A stretch of DNA of 64,000 nt from CAVOEB01 sp965249645 (GTDB taxonomy: Bacteria > Pseudomonadota > Alphaproteobacteria > UBA828 > JAPUJA01), in the NCBI GenBank assembly GCA_965249645.1, contig CBDFML010000010.1:124001-188000 (forward strand). The letters are read 5' to 3'. The first letter of the stretch is position 1; each line of letters begins with the position of its first letter. The notes under the pieces were generated by a model that was not told the origin of the DNA, ran no database searches, and was given only the letters and a program-made list of their open reading frames with translations. Shown one piece after another: positions 44,519 through 53,650 of the stretch. The position numbers were made by a program, and so were the translations under genes.

Positions 44519-44685
44519 GGCGCACATGTTTTATCCGCTCCCTCTTGCGATGCCGCAAGACGAGCGACGTTCACTCGCCACTCAGGCTTTCGTCACATAC
44601 GCGGCGGCCCCCCGAGCGTCGTTTATTGGCTGCGTCCGCAGCCCGCGCGGGCTTGGCACGGCTCGAGCCGTGCCCCCGTTTTGAG

Positions 44686-45573
44686 ATGAGCGAGCGGGCC
44701 CCCGACGAAACCATCCGGATTGCCGTAGACGGCCACGCGGTGGTGGCCTATTCGTTCGGCGCGGGCGACGAGACCCTGCTGCTCGCGAACGGCGGGCCGG
44801 GACTGCCGTGCGATTACGTTCGCGAACCCCACGCGCAGCTCGCGGACGCGGGCTTTCGTGTCGTCGCTTGGGACCAGCTGGGTTGCGGTCAATCCGACAA
44901 GCCGGACGACGCCTCGCTCTGGACCATCGAGCGCTACGCGGCGGAGACCGAGACGGTGCGCGCAGCCCTGGGCGCAGGGCCAGTGCATCTGCTGGGCCAG
45001 AGCTGGGGCACCTTTCTCGCGTTGGAATACGCGCTCGCCTACCCGGATGGCACGAAAAGCCTGATCATCGCGAACGGCGCTGCCGACATTCCCCACCTGC
45101 TGGGCGAGATGCGCCGGCTTCGCCACGCGCTGGGCCCCGAAACGGAAGAGATGATGCAGCGCCACGAGGCGGAAGGGAGCCTCGATCATCCCGAATACGA
45201 GGCTGCGATTACGCTGCTCTACCGCCGCCATATCTGCCGCTGCGAGGTGTGGCCCGCGCCCTTGGAGCGGACCTTCGCAGGGCTCAACAGAGCCGTCTAC
45301 GAGGCCATGTGGGGGGCCAACGAGTATTACGTAACGGGAAGCCTGAAGGGCTGGTCGCGGCTCGCCGATCTGGAGCGCATTACCGCGCCCACCCTCGTGG
45401 TGACGGGGATGCACGACGAACTGGTGCCGGAATCCTCAGGTCTGATCGTGCGAGGCATCGCAGGCGCCCGGCTCGCCAGCTTCGCAAACAGTTCGCACAT
45501 GCCGTTCTACGAGGAGCCGGAGGCTTATTTCGCACGGCTGAGGGAGTTCTTGACGGCGAATTCGGGGGACTAA
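44686..45573 (+). CDS. S33-family hydrolase, copy 2 with altered HGGPG
   Basis: A 295-residue paralogue of the preceding gene, clearly similar along its whole length. The catalytic serine (LLGQSWGTF), acid (GMHDELVPE) and histidine (NSSHMPFYEE) remain. The usual HGGPG oxyanion motif is NGGPG here (LLANGGPGLPCDYV). One cap cysteine pair is kept (HICRCEVWP), while the FCC of copy 1 has become YYV. The start at 44686 begins MSERAPDETIRIAVDG, parallel to copy 1; the longer frame upstream overlaps copy 1 out of frame. Its stop overlaps the convergent polA gene by four bases. Confidence 0.87.
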   Translation: MSERAPDETIRIAVDGHAVVAYSFGAGDETLLLANGGPGLPCDYVREPHAQLADAGFRVVAWDQLGCGQSDKPDDASLWTIERYAAETETVRAALGAGPVHLLGQSWGTFLALEYALAYPDGTKSLIIANGAADIPHLLGEMRRLRHALGPETEEMMQRHEAEGSLDHPEYEAAITLLYRRHICRCEVWPAPLERTFAGLNRAVYEAMWGANEYYVTGSLKGWSRLADLERITAPTLVVTGMHDELVPESSGLIVRGIAGARLASFANSSHMPFYEEPEAYFARLREFLTANSGD

Positions 45574-48350
45574 TGCGCCTCGTCCCAGTTGGGGCCCGAG
45601 CCCGTATCCACGGTCAACGGCACGGACAGGCTGGCCGCGCCCTCCATGACCATCCTCGCGACCTCGGCGGTATTTTCGATCTCGCTGTCTGGAACCTCGA
45701 AGATCAACTCGTCATGGACCTGCAGCAGCATCCGGCCGCATAGCCCGGCATCGCTCAGCGCATCCTCGATGCGGACCATCGCGCGCTTGATGATGTCGGC
45801 CGCCGAGCCCTGGATCGGCGCGTTGATCGCCGCGCGCTCCATAAAGCCGCGGCGGTTGGGGTTCTTGTCGCCGATCCCCGGCATGTGGCACTTGCGCCCG
45901 AACAGGGTGGTCACGAAGCCGTGCTTGCGGCAGAAGCTCTTGGTTTCTTCCATGTAGTCCCTGATGCCCGGGAAGCGTTCGAAATAGGCCTCGATATAGG
46001 CTTTCGCCTCGGCTTGGGGGATCGAGAGTTGGCGTGCGAGGCCGAACGGGCTGATGCCGTAGATGATGCCGAAATTGATCGCCTTGGCCTGACGCCGGAC
46101 GGCGGGGTCCATGCCCTCGACGAGAACGCCGAACACCTGGCTCGCGGTCATGGCGTGGATGTCCTGGCCCTCGTGGAAGGCGTCTTTGAGCGCGTCGATG
46201 CCGGCGATATGGGCGAGCAGGCGCAGCTCGATCTGGGAATAATCCGCCGAGAGCAGGCTGTGGCCGTCCTCGGCGATGAAGGCGCGGCGGATCTTGCGCC
46301 CTTCTTCGGTGCGCACGGGAATGTTCTGCAGGTTGGGGTCGGTCGAAGCGAGCCGCCCGGTCGACGCGGCGGCCATGGCGTAGGAGGTGTGCACCCGGCC
46401 GCTCTCGGGGTTGATCTGCTCGACCAGCGCATCGGTGTAGGTGCTCTTGAGCTTGGCGAGCTGGCGCCAGTCGAGCACCCGGGCGGGCAGCTCGTGGCCC
46501 TGGCCGGCAAGCTCGTCGAGCACGTCGGCGCCGGTACCGTAGGCTCCGGTCTTGCCCTTTTTACCGCCCGGCAGGCTCATCTCGTCGAACAGCACCTCGC
46601 CCAACTGCTTGGGCGAGCCGACGTTGAACCCGTGGCCGGCGAGGCGGTGAATTTCGGACTCAAGCGTCGCCATGCGTTGGGCGAAATCGCCCGAGAGGCG
46701 CTTGAGCTCGGCCCGCTCGACCTTGACCCCGGCCATTTCCATGCGCGCCAGCACGGGCACCAGCGGGCGCTCGAGGGTTTCGTAGACGCTCACCACGCGC
46801 TCGGCCACGAGGCGGGGCTTGAGCACGCGGTGAAGGCGCAGCGTGATGTCGGCGTCCTCGGCGGCGTATTCGGTCGCCTTGTCGATGGCCACGAGGTCGA
46901 AGGTGACCTGGTTGCGCCCCGTGCCGGCAACCTCCTTGTAGGGGATGGTCTCGTGGTCGAGATGAAGCCGGGAAAGCTCGTCCATGCCGTGCCCGTGCAG
47001 GCCGCCGTCGAGCACGTAGGAGAGCAGCATGGTGTCGTCGATGGGCGCGACGGCGATGTCGTGGCGGGCGAACACCCGCATGTCGTACTTGATGTTCTGG
47101 CCGATCTTGAGCACGCCGGGCGCCTCGAGAAGGGGCTTGAGCAGGGCGAGCGCGGTATCGAACGCGAGCTGGCCGGGCGCGACATTGGCGCTCGCCGCGT
47201 TGCCCAGCGCGCCCAGCTCGTCGCCGGTGACGTGGGCGAGGGGGATATAACAGGCCTCGCCCGGCGTGATCGACAGCGAGACGCCCACGAGCCGGGCGCG
47301 GGCCTCGTTGAGCGAGGTGGTCTCCGTATCCACCGCAAGCGTACCGGCGGCGGTGGCACGCGCGATCCAGTCTGCGAGCTCCTCGGCGGTGGTGAGTGTG
47401 ACGTACGACGTATCGCCGGCGATCTCCGCGCTCCGCGCGGCGGCTGCGGGCGCGCCCTTTGCTGCGCCCATCCGGCTCTCGACACGGGCGACCACCGATT
47501 TGAAGCCCTGTTCACGCAGGAACGCGAGCAGCACCTCGTGATCGACGGGCTTGAGCGCGAAATTGGCGAGCGGGACCTCGACGGGCACGTCGTCTTTGAG
47601 CGTGACGAGTTGGCGCGAGATGCGCGCAAGCTCGGCGTTCTCGATCAGCTTCTCGCGGCGCTTGGACTGTTTGATCTCGCCGGCGCGGGCGAGCAGGGTG
47701 TCGAGATCGCCGTAGGTGTGGATCAGCTCGGCGGCGGTCTTGACCCCGATGCCCGGCACGCCGGGCACGTTGTCGGTGGAATCGCCGGCCAGCGCCTGGA
47801 CGTCGATGACCTTTTCGGGGTCGACGCCGAACTTCTCACGCACCTGCGCCGCGCCGATCTCGCGGTTCTTGAAGGTGTCGAGCAACATCACCTCGCCGTC
47901 CTCGACCAACTGCATGAGGTCCTTGTCCGAGGACACGATGGAAACGCGTGCACCCAGCGCGCGAGCCTGGCGGGCGTAGGTGGCGATTAGGTCGTCGGCC
48001 TCGTAATTGTCCTGGTCGACCGCGGGCACGCCGATGGCGCGGGTCGCCTCGCGGATCAGGTCGAACTGGGGGATCAGCTCTTCGGGCGCGTCGGGGCGGT
48101 TTGCCTTGTAGTCGGGATAGATGTCGTTGCGGAAGGTGCGCCGCGCCTTGTCGAAAATCACCGCGATGTAGTCGGCGTCGGTGTCCTCGATCAGCTTGAT
48201 CAGCATGTTGACGAAGCCCAGCACCGCGTTGACCGGGGTGCCGTCGCTCCGGGTCAGGGGTGGAAGCGCGTGGAAGGCCCGGAAGATGAAACCCGAGCCG
48301 TCTACCAGGAAGACGTGACGCGGAGTCTCGGAGCTGGTCGTCTCGGTCAT
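45570..48350 (-). CDS. polA: DNA polymerase I
   Basis: A 926-residue replication/repair polymerase with all three modules. The 5'-3' exonuclease (about 10-290) starts HVFLVDGSGFIFRAFHALPP. The 3'-5' proofreading domain (about 320-500) retains VDTETTSLNEA. The polymerase (about 550-926) has motif A LSADYSQIELR near 700, motif B RRQAKAINFGIIYG, and motif C QVHDELIFEV near 877. It should remove RNA primers and fill gaps. The length is standard. It is transcribed divergently from the MFS gene, with 111 bases between starts. Confidence 0.97.
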   Translation of the reverse strand: MTETTSSETPRHVFLVDGSGFIFRAFHALPPLTRSDGTPVNAVLGFVNMLIKLIEDTDADYIAVIFDKARRTFRNDIYPDYKANRPDAPEELIPQFDLIREATRAIGVPAVDQDNYEADDLIATYARQARALGARVSIVSSDKDLMQLVEDGEVMLLDTFKNREIGAAQVREKFGVDPEKVIDVQALAGDSTDNVPGVPGIGVKTAAELIHTYGDLDTLLARAGEIKQSKRREKLIENAELARISRQLVTLKDDVPVEVPLANFALKPVDHEVLLAFLREQGFKSVVARVESRMGAAKGAPAAAARSAEIAGDTSYVTLTTAEELADWIARATAAGTLAVDTETTSLNEARARLVGVSLSITPGEACYIPLAHVTGDELGALGNAASANVAPGQLAFDTALALLKPLLEAPGVLKIGQNIKYDMRVFARHDIAVAPIDDTMLLSYVLDGGLHGHGMDELSRLHLDHETIPYKEVAGTGRNQVTFDLVAIDKATEYAAEDADITLRLHRVLKPRLVAERVVSVYETLERPLVPVLARMEMAGVKVERAELKRLSGDFAQRMATLESEIHRLAGHGFNVGSPKQLGEVLFDEMSLPGGKKGKTGAYGTGADVLDELAGQGHELPARVLDWRQLAKLKSTYTDALVEQINPESGRVHTSYAMAAASTGRLASTDPNLQNIPVRTEEGRKIRRAFIAEDGHSLLSADYSQIELRLLAHIAGIDALKDAFHEGQDIHAMTASQVFGVLVEGMDPAVRRQAKAINFGIIYGISPFGLARQLSIPQAEAKAYIEAYFERFPGIRDYMEETKSFCRKHGFVTTLFGRKCHMPGIGDKNPNRRGFMERAAINAPIQGSAADIIKRAMVRIEDALSDAGLCGRMLLQVHDELIFEVPDSEIENTAEVARMVMEGAASLSVPLTVDTGSGPNWDEAH

Positions 48351-48461
48351 GATCTCCCGTCCATGAGGATCGATGCGGGTTTGCGTCCTTGCACCCGATG
48401 GCCTGCGTGCTCACTATGCCACGTCGGGCGCGCACCGCCCACACTCGACGACAGGGACGCC

Positions 48462-49664
48462 ATGAGTTTCGAGACATCCGCCCGCCCGGTTGGCTGGGGC
48501 CTTTATCTCCGCCTGTCGGGATTCTACGGCGCCATGTTTCTGCTCTCCGGCCTGACCACGCCGCTGTGGCCGGTGTTCCTCGACGCCAAGGGGATGACCG
48601 CGAGCCAGATCGGCATTCTGCTGGCGCTCACGACCTGGACCCGCGCAGCGGCGAGCCCGGCGGCGGCGGCCATCGCGGATCGGACCGGTCATCTTCGTCG
48701 TTTGATGGTCGGCGCCACTATCATCACGCTCCTGCTCAGTGGGCTGTTTTTCGTCGCGGAAGGGTTTTGGCCGCTGCTCATCGTCAGCATGGTCGCCTAT
48801 TTCGCCATCACCTGCGTCAACCCGTTGGGTGAGGCGATCACGCTGCGTCGCGTGTCGGTCGGGCGCGACTACGGGCGAATTCGCCTGTGGGGATCGGTCA
48901 CTTTTATCGTCTCGGCGTCGCTGGGCGGCTGGTTGCTCGACGTGATCGAGGGGTCGCGCGCCGACGTGATTCTCATCCTCATTATGATCGCCGTCTTCAT
49001 CAGCATTCTGGGCTGCGCCGCGATGCCGGACGAGCGTCCGCCCAAGTCCCCGGCGATGACGGCGCGGCTTCGCGCGCTCCTGCGCAACCGGCCGTTCATG
49101 CTCGTGATCGCGGCGACCTCGCTGATCCATGGCAGCCATATGATCTATTACGGCTTCGGCACGCTCTACTGGCTGGATATCGGACTGTCGACCACGGTGA
49201 TCGGCCTGCTGTGGGCCGAAGGGGTGGTTGCCGAGATCCTGCTCTTTGCCTTCGGCGCGCGTCTGTGCGAGCGGCTCGGCGTCGGCTGGCTGCTGGGGAT
49301 CGCCGCGCTCTGCGCCGCGGTACGCTGGGCGATCATGCCGATGACCACGGAAATCTGGGTTTTTGCGCTCATCCAGCTGCTCCACGCCGCCAGCTTCGGC
49401 GCCATGCATCTGGGCGCCATGCGCTTCATCACTCAGGCCCTGCCCGAAAGCCACGCAGTTGCGGGACAGAGCCTCTATTCGGGGGTCAGCAACGGCGTGG
49501 CGCTGGGCATCGGTTTCCTTGTCGCCGGCTGGCTTTACGGGGTCTACGCCGGGGGCGCGTTCTATTCGGGGGCGGGCTTCGCGCTGCTCGGGCTGGTCTC
49601 GGTCATCGCGCTCAGCCGCTGCTGGCGCCGCGGCGAAATGATTGCGCTGTCCGAGCGCGACTAA
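48462..49664 (+). CDS. MFS transporter (3-phenylpropionate/nucleoside-permease-like)
   Basis: A 400-residue inner-membrane transporter with about twelve segments. Features such as GLTTPLWPVFLDAKGMTASQIG near the N-terminus, the cytoplasmic ADRTGHLRRLM loop, and a second-half GAMHLGAMRFITQALPE place it near the MFS_1-like/HcaT group. The start at 48462 gives a normal-length N-terminus. Its stop overlaps the opposite-strand zinc-finger gene by four bases. The substrate is unknown; HcaT-type proteins import aromatic acids, but this is only resemblance. Confidence 0.88.
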   Translation: MSFETSARPVGWGLYLRLSGFYGAMFLLSGLTTPLWPVFLDAKGMTASQIGILLALTTWTRAAASPAAAAIADRTGHLRRLMVGATIITLLLSGLFFVAEGFWPLLIVSMVAYFAITCVNPLGEAITLRRVSVGRDYGRIRLWGSVTFIVSASLGGWLLDVIEGSRADVILILIMIAVFISILGCAAMPDERPPKSPAMTARLRALLRNRPFMLVIAATSLIHGSHMIYYGFGTLYWLDIGLSTTVIGLLWAEGVVAEILLFAFGARLCERLGVGWLLGIAALCAAVRWAIMPMTTEIWVFALIQLLHAASFGAMHLGAMRFITQALPESHAVAGQSLYSGVSNGVALGIGFLVAGWLYGVYAGGAFYSGAGFALLGLVSVIALSRCWRRGEMIALSERD

Positions 49665-49834
49665 TGGGCGTCGGCGGCAGACGCCTCGGGGTCGAGCCGG
49701 TAGCGCCGCCCGCAATAGGGGCAGTCGATCTCGCCCGAGCGGTCCAGCGTGAGGTAGACCTTGGGATGGCCGAGCGGGCCGCCGTCGCAGCCGACGGTCG
49801 TACTCTGGACGGTGATGGTTTCGGGCGGCTCCAT
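49661..49834 (-). CDS. CHCC-type zinc-finger protein
   Basis: A 57-residue protein with the pattern C-x6-H-x14-C-x2-C (VGCDGGPLGHP ... IDCPYCGRRYRL). This is the zinc-finger CHCC domain, related to the mitochondrial complex I subunit NDUFS6. It probably binds one zinc ion. The start at 49834 is chosen because residues upstream are not conserved in this family. It is convergent with the MFS gene (four-base overlap) and starts 113 bases from the divergent ABC ATPase gene. Confidence 0.88.
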   Translation of the reverse strand: MEPPETITVQSTTVGCDGGPLGHPKVYLTLDRSGEIDCPYCGRRYRLDPEASAADAH

Positions 49835-49947
49835 GGCTGATCCTTTTGCGCCGGGGCGGCGCGCAATTGACCTCGTGGCGGACCAGATGATACCCATTGG
49901 CGCGGCGCGATCAATCGTGATCGTCGCGCGCTTACCGATTTAGGTCC

Positions 49948-50919
49948 ATGACCATGTCCCCTGTTGCGCCGACGGGCGAGCTGCCGGCCCTCGCAATTTG
50001 CAGTCAGGGTCTGCGCAAGGTCTATCGCGGCCAGCGCGGGGTTGCGACCGAGGCGCTCAAGGGCATCGATCTCGCGATTCCCCGGGGCTCGATCTTCGGC
50101 CTGCTGGGGCCGAACGGCGCGGGCAAGTCGACCTTTATCAATATTCTCGCCGGGCTTGTGCGCAAGACCGAGGGAACGGTCGAAATCTGGGACATCGATA
50201 TCGACAAAGAGCCGCGCAACGCGCGGGCCGCGATCGGCGTGGTGCCCCAGGAGTTGGTGATCGACCCGTTTTTCACGGCGCGCGAGATGCTCGAACTCTA
50301 TGCCGGCTTCTACGGCGTGCCGAGGCACGAGCGCCGGACCGACGAGATCCTCGATGCGGTTGGGCTGACCGATCAGGCGGCGACCAATGCACGGGATCTC
50401 TCGGGCGGCATGCGCCGCCGCCTCCTGATCGGCAAGGCACTGGTCCATTCACCGCCAGTCGTGGTGCTCGACGAGCCGACCGCGGGCGTCGACGTCGAGC
50501 TGCGCGAGCAGCTGTGGGATTATGTGCGCCGGATCAATCGGGACGGCGTGACCGTGGTGCTCACCACCCATTATCTCGAAGAGGCCGAGCAACTGTGCGA
50601 CTGGATCGCGATCATCGATCAGGGCGAGCTGATCGCGCGCGAGAAGACCCGCGACCTGGTTGCCCGGATCGACCGCAAGGAGCTGGTCATCCATACCTCC
50701 GAGCCGATAGGCGCGATCCCGCCGGCGCTCGAACGCTTCGACGTTGAACTGACCGAGCCACAGCGCCTCGCCGTGCGCTACCGCCGCTCCCAGACGCGGA
50801 TCGCGGATATTCTCGGGCCGGTGCAGGATGCCGGTTATTCGATCATCGATCTTTCGACCACGGATTCCGATTTGGAGGACGTCTTTCGCGAACTCACCCG
50901 CAAGCGCCCCGCCGCGTAA
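49948..50919 (+). CDS. ABC transporter ATP-binding protein
   Basis: A 323-residue ATPase. Walker A is LLGPNGAGKST near residue 53, the Q-loop VVPQE, the ABC signature LSGGMRRRL, Walker B VVVLDEPTAGVD and the H-loop LTTHYLEEAEQL. A C-terminal tail of about 90 residues resembles CcmA/YadG-type export ATPases. No permease is next to it: the following feature is a tRNA gene, so its partner must be encoded elsewhere. It likely drives export of an unknown compound. Confidence 0.92.
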   Translation: MTMSPVAPTGELPALAICSQGLRKVYRGQRGVATEALKGIDLAIPRGSIFGLLGPNGAGKSTFINILAGLVRKTEGTVEIWDIDIDKEPRNARAAIGVVPQELVIDPFFTAREMLELYAGFYGVPRHERRTDEILDAVGLTDQAATNARDLSGGMRRRLLIGKALVHSPPVVVLDEPTAGVDVELREQLWDYVRRINRDGVTVVLTTHYLEEAEQLCDWIAIIDQGELIAREKTRDLVARIDRKELVIHTSEPIGAIPPALERFDVELTEPQRLAVRYRRSQTRIADILGPVQDAGYSIIDLSTTDSDLEDVFRELTRKRPAA

Positions 50920-50939
50920 ACCGGGCGAGGTCAGGGACT

Positions 50940-50968
50940 TTGCCGGGATTCGCGCTTTGCGTTATTGT
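50940..50968 (+). promoter_or_regulatory. Candidate promoter of tRNA-Arg
   Basis: TTGCCG (50940-50945), 17 bases, then TATTGT (50963-50968), each matching four of six consensus bases. Transcription would begin about 15 bases before the tRNA. The match is modest. Confidence 0.4.
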
Positions 50969-50990
50969 GCGCCTCTTCCGCTCCGCCGCG

Positions 50991-51067
<77 letters not shown>

Positions 51068-51100
51068 CGGCCGGGGGTGCGGGCGAGGCAAGGCCCTTCG

Positions 51101-51784
51101 ATGAGCGACTACCGAACTCCCAGCGATGAGGACGTCCGGATCGGCCAGCTGGCCGGGGCCGATCTCCGCCGGCGGAACTTGCGCGGCGCGGCGCTGGCCG
51201 GTGCCGATCTCGAGGGCGCCGATCTGTCCGAGGCCGACCTGCGCGAGGCGATCCTCACGGGCGCGCGTTTGGCTCGCGCCAACCTCGCCGGCGCCACCTT
51301 GCGCCTCGCGATGCTCAAGGGCGCCAACTTGCGCGAGGCGATCCTCGAGGGCGCCAACCTGTTCGGCGCCAATTTGCAGCTCGCCGATCTTAGCGGCGCG
51401 CGCGCCCGCGAGGCCAACTTCGCCCAAGCCGATCTGGTCGGCGTACAGGCCGCGGGCGCTTATTTCAGTGTCGCCAACTTGTGGGCGGCGGATCTGCGCC
51501 TGGCCGACCTTTCAAACGCCAACCTTGGCCAGGCCGAGCTGTCCACCGCCGATCTCAAGGAGGCCAATCTGGAGGGGACGAACCTGCGCGATGCGGTTTT
51601 CTCGGGCGCCAAGCTCAGCCGAGCGCGCCTCGCGGGTGCCGACGTTGCGGGCGCCGATTTCACCGATGCGCGGCTGGTCGGCGCGGATCTCTCGGGGCTC
51701 GATTTGAGAGGTGCGGTGCTAACCCGGGCGGATCTTCACGACGCCGATCTCAGCGGCGCCGTGCTGCCGCCAGATGATGAATAG
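51101..51784 (+). CDS. Pentapeptide-repeat protein
   Basis: A 227-residue protein made almost wholly of A(D/N)LxX pentapeptides from about residue 20 to 222 (for example LAGADLEGADLSEADL). This predicts a right-handed quadrilateral beta-helix about nine to ten coils long. There is no signal peptide. Some family members mimic DNA and protect gyrase; most have no known role. The start at 51101 is 33 bases after the tRNA-Arg, with GAGGCAAGG just upstream, so it may be read through from the tRNA transcript. Confidence 0.9.
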   Translation: MSDYRTPSDEDVRIGQLAGADLRRRNLRGAALAGADLEGADLSEADLREAILTGARLARANLAGATLRLAMLKGANLREAILEGANLFGANLQLADLSGARAREANFAQADLVGVQAAGAYFSVANLWAADLRLADLSNANLGQAELSTADLKEANLEGTNLRDAVFSGAKLSRARLAGADVAGADFTDARLVGADLSGLDLRGAVLTRADLHDADLSGAVLPPDDE

Positions 51785-52019
51785 GAGCGCGCGCGACGCG
51801 TAAAGATAAAGGGTACGGACCGGTTAGCTCTCGCGGGCCGAGGCGCCGGCGCACGCGGCTTTTGTGGAATCGGATGCGACGCGCCATCGTCAAGGCGCTA
51901 TAGTTCCCCCAATAATTTGGCTTAACCCCGCCGCGCGCTTTCGCCGCGAGCGGGAGCAACGACACTGGTCCGGCAAATTGCGTGCCGGCGCCGGCGAACG
52001 ATGAGGGAGAACCCGATCC

Positions 52020-53450
52020 ATGCCTAAACCGAAGCGTGGCCAACTGCGCGGCAACCGCAACCTCGATCGTCTGGCGAAGATCCCGCAGACCAAGATGGAA
52101 GCGCAGATGAAGCGCGAGCTCGAATTCGGGCTCGAAGCCGCCGATTCGGTCGAGGACCGATCGATCTCGCTGTTCAGCCGGGGCGGCAAACCGCCGTTTG
52201 CCGGCATCAACACCTTCCTGCGCACGCCCTATATCGAGGACATCCGCGAGGTCGGCCAGTACGAGGCGGCGTTCGTGGGTGCGCCGTTCGATGGCGGCAC
52301 GACCTATCGCCCCGGCACCCGCTTCGGGCCCCAGGCCGTGCGCCGGATTTCCGCGCTCTATGACGGCTATTCCATCGACGGGGCGGTCGACCTGTTCGAA
52401 GAGCTCGACCTGTGCGATGCCGGCGATATCTACGTCATTCCGTCGAATATCGAGAAGACCTTCGACCAAGTCTCCAAGGCGGTCTCGTATATCTATCAAC
52501 AGGGCGTCTTTCCGATCATCTGCGGCGGCGACCACAGCCTGGGTTTTCCCAACGTGCGCGGTGTCGCCGAGAACATCGAGGGCAACGTCGGCATCATCCA
52601 TATCGATCGCCATCTCGACATTTCGGACAAGGACATGGACGAGCGGATGCACGACACGCCGTGGTACTGGACGACCCACGAGCCGTCGACCTCGACCCAC
52701 GCGAAGCACGACCACATGCACGATGTAGGTTTGCGCAACTGTCATCCGAAGAACCTGGTGCAGATGGGTATTGGCGGCTGGTATGGCCTGCGCCCGGGTG
52801 CGGTGGTCGCGCGGCGGCGCGGCACCTCGGTCATGACGATCACCGATATTACCGAGATGGGCGTCAAGAAGGCGGCGGAAGTGGCACTCGACCTCGCCTG
52901 GGAGGGCTGCGACGCGGTCTATCTCTCTTTCGATATCGACTCCGTCGATGCCGGTTTCGTGCCCGGCACGGGCTCGCCGGAACCCGGCGGCCTGCTTCCC
53001 CGTGAGGCGCTCGAGCTGTTGCGCCTGGTAGCGCGGGAAGGCATCTGCGCGATGGAGGTGGTCGAAATCAGCCCGCCTTACGACGTCAGCGACATGACGG
53101 CCCAGCTGGGTTGCCGCGCAATGCTCGACGTGCTGGGCACGCTCGTCGTCGAAGGTCTTCTCGGCCATCGGAACAAGGCGTTGCTGCCCAAGCGCAAGAT
53201 CGAAGCGCGCTCGATCGCCCGAGCTAAGGCTCCGGCGAGAAAAGCGGCGTCGAGGAAGACCGCGGCGAAAAAAGCCCCGGCGAAACAGTCCGGGGCCAGG
53301 AAATCGCCCGTGAAGAGGTCTGCGGCCAAGAAGTCCCCGGCCAAGAAAGCGGCGACCAAACGGGCTGCGGCCCAGAAGGCTCCGGCCAAGCGTCGCGCTG
53401 CGAAAAAACCCGCAACGCGAACGTCCCCGGCCCGGCGCCGGACGCGTTGA
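52020..53450 (+). CDS. Ureohydrolase (agmatinase-like) with basic H1-like tail
   Basis: A 476-residue protein. The first 390 residues are a ureohydrolase: GAPFDGGTTYRPGTRFGPQAVR, metal motif GGDHS near residue 169, DRHLDISD near 196, and SFDIDSVDAGFVPGTGSPEPGG near 303. Aspartate and histidine metal ligands are kept, although the usual D-A-H-x-D reads D-R-H-x-D. The family covers agmatinase, guanidinobutyrase and nickel guanidine hydrolase, so the substrate is open. The last ~80 residues are a Lys/Ala/Pro-rich tail (AAKKAPAK, SAAKKSPAKK) like histone H1. The start at 52020 follows GAGGGAG. The tail could bind DNA or polyanions (inference). Confidence 0.88.
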   Translation: MPKPKRGQLRGNRNLDRLAKIPQTKMEAQMKRELEFGLEAADSVEDRSISLFSRGGKPPFAGINTFLRTPYIEDIREVGQYEAAFVGAPFDGGTTYRPGTRFGPQAVRRISALYDGYSIDGAVDLFEELDLCDAGDIYVIPSNIEKTFDQVSKAVSYIYQQGVFPIICGGDHSLGFPNVRGVAENIEGNVGIIHIDRHLDISDKDMDERMHDTPWYWTTHEPSTSTHAKHDHMHDVGLRNCHPKNLVQMGIGGWYGLRPGAVVARRRGTSVMTITDITEMGVKKAAEVALDLAWEGCDAVYLSFDIDSVDAGFVPGTGSPEPGGLLPREALELLRLVAREGICAMEVVEISPPYDVSDMTAQLGCRAMLDVLGTLVVEGLLGHRNKALLPKRKIEARSIARAKAPARKAASRKTAAKKAPAKQSGARKSPVKRSAAKKSPAKKAATKRAAAQKAPAKRRAAKKPATRTSPARRRTR

Positions 53451-53650
53451 GGCGCCATTTGCCGGGACGGCGCAAGGCAACCGCCGTCGGTCCAGGTCGA
53501 ACGCACTTGAAGGTGGAGTCAGAAATGGGACATATCCACCGACGCCGGTCTGAGTTAGGTAAATATTAACTGCCGCGGGTCGACTGTAAGAGACGGTGTT
53601 CTGTGTCCTGCACGAGCGGGGCGCCGGGCGTTGGCGTGTCGAGGTAAGTT

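Noticed and set aside
51068..51784. Integrative element inserted at tRNA-Arg
   Set aside because: No integrase, no repeated 3' tRNA fragment and no compositional break follow the tRNA; the next gene is an ordinary pentapeptide-repeat protein.
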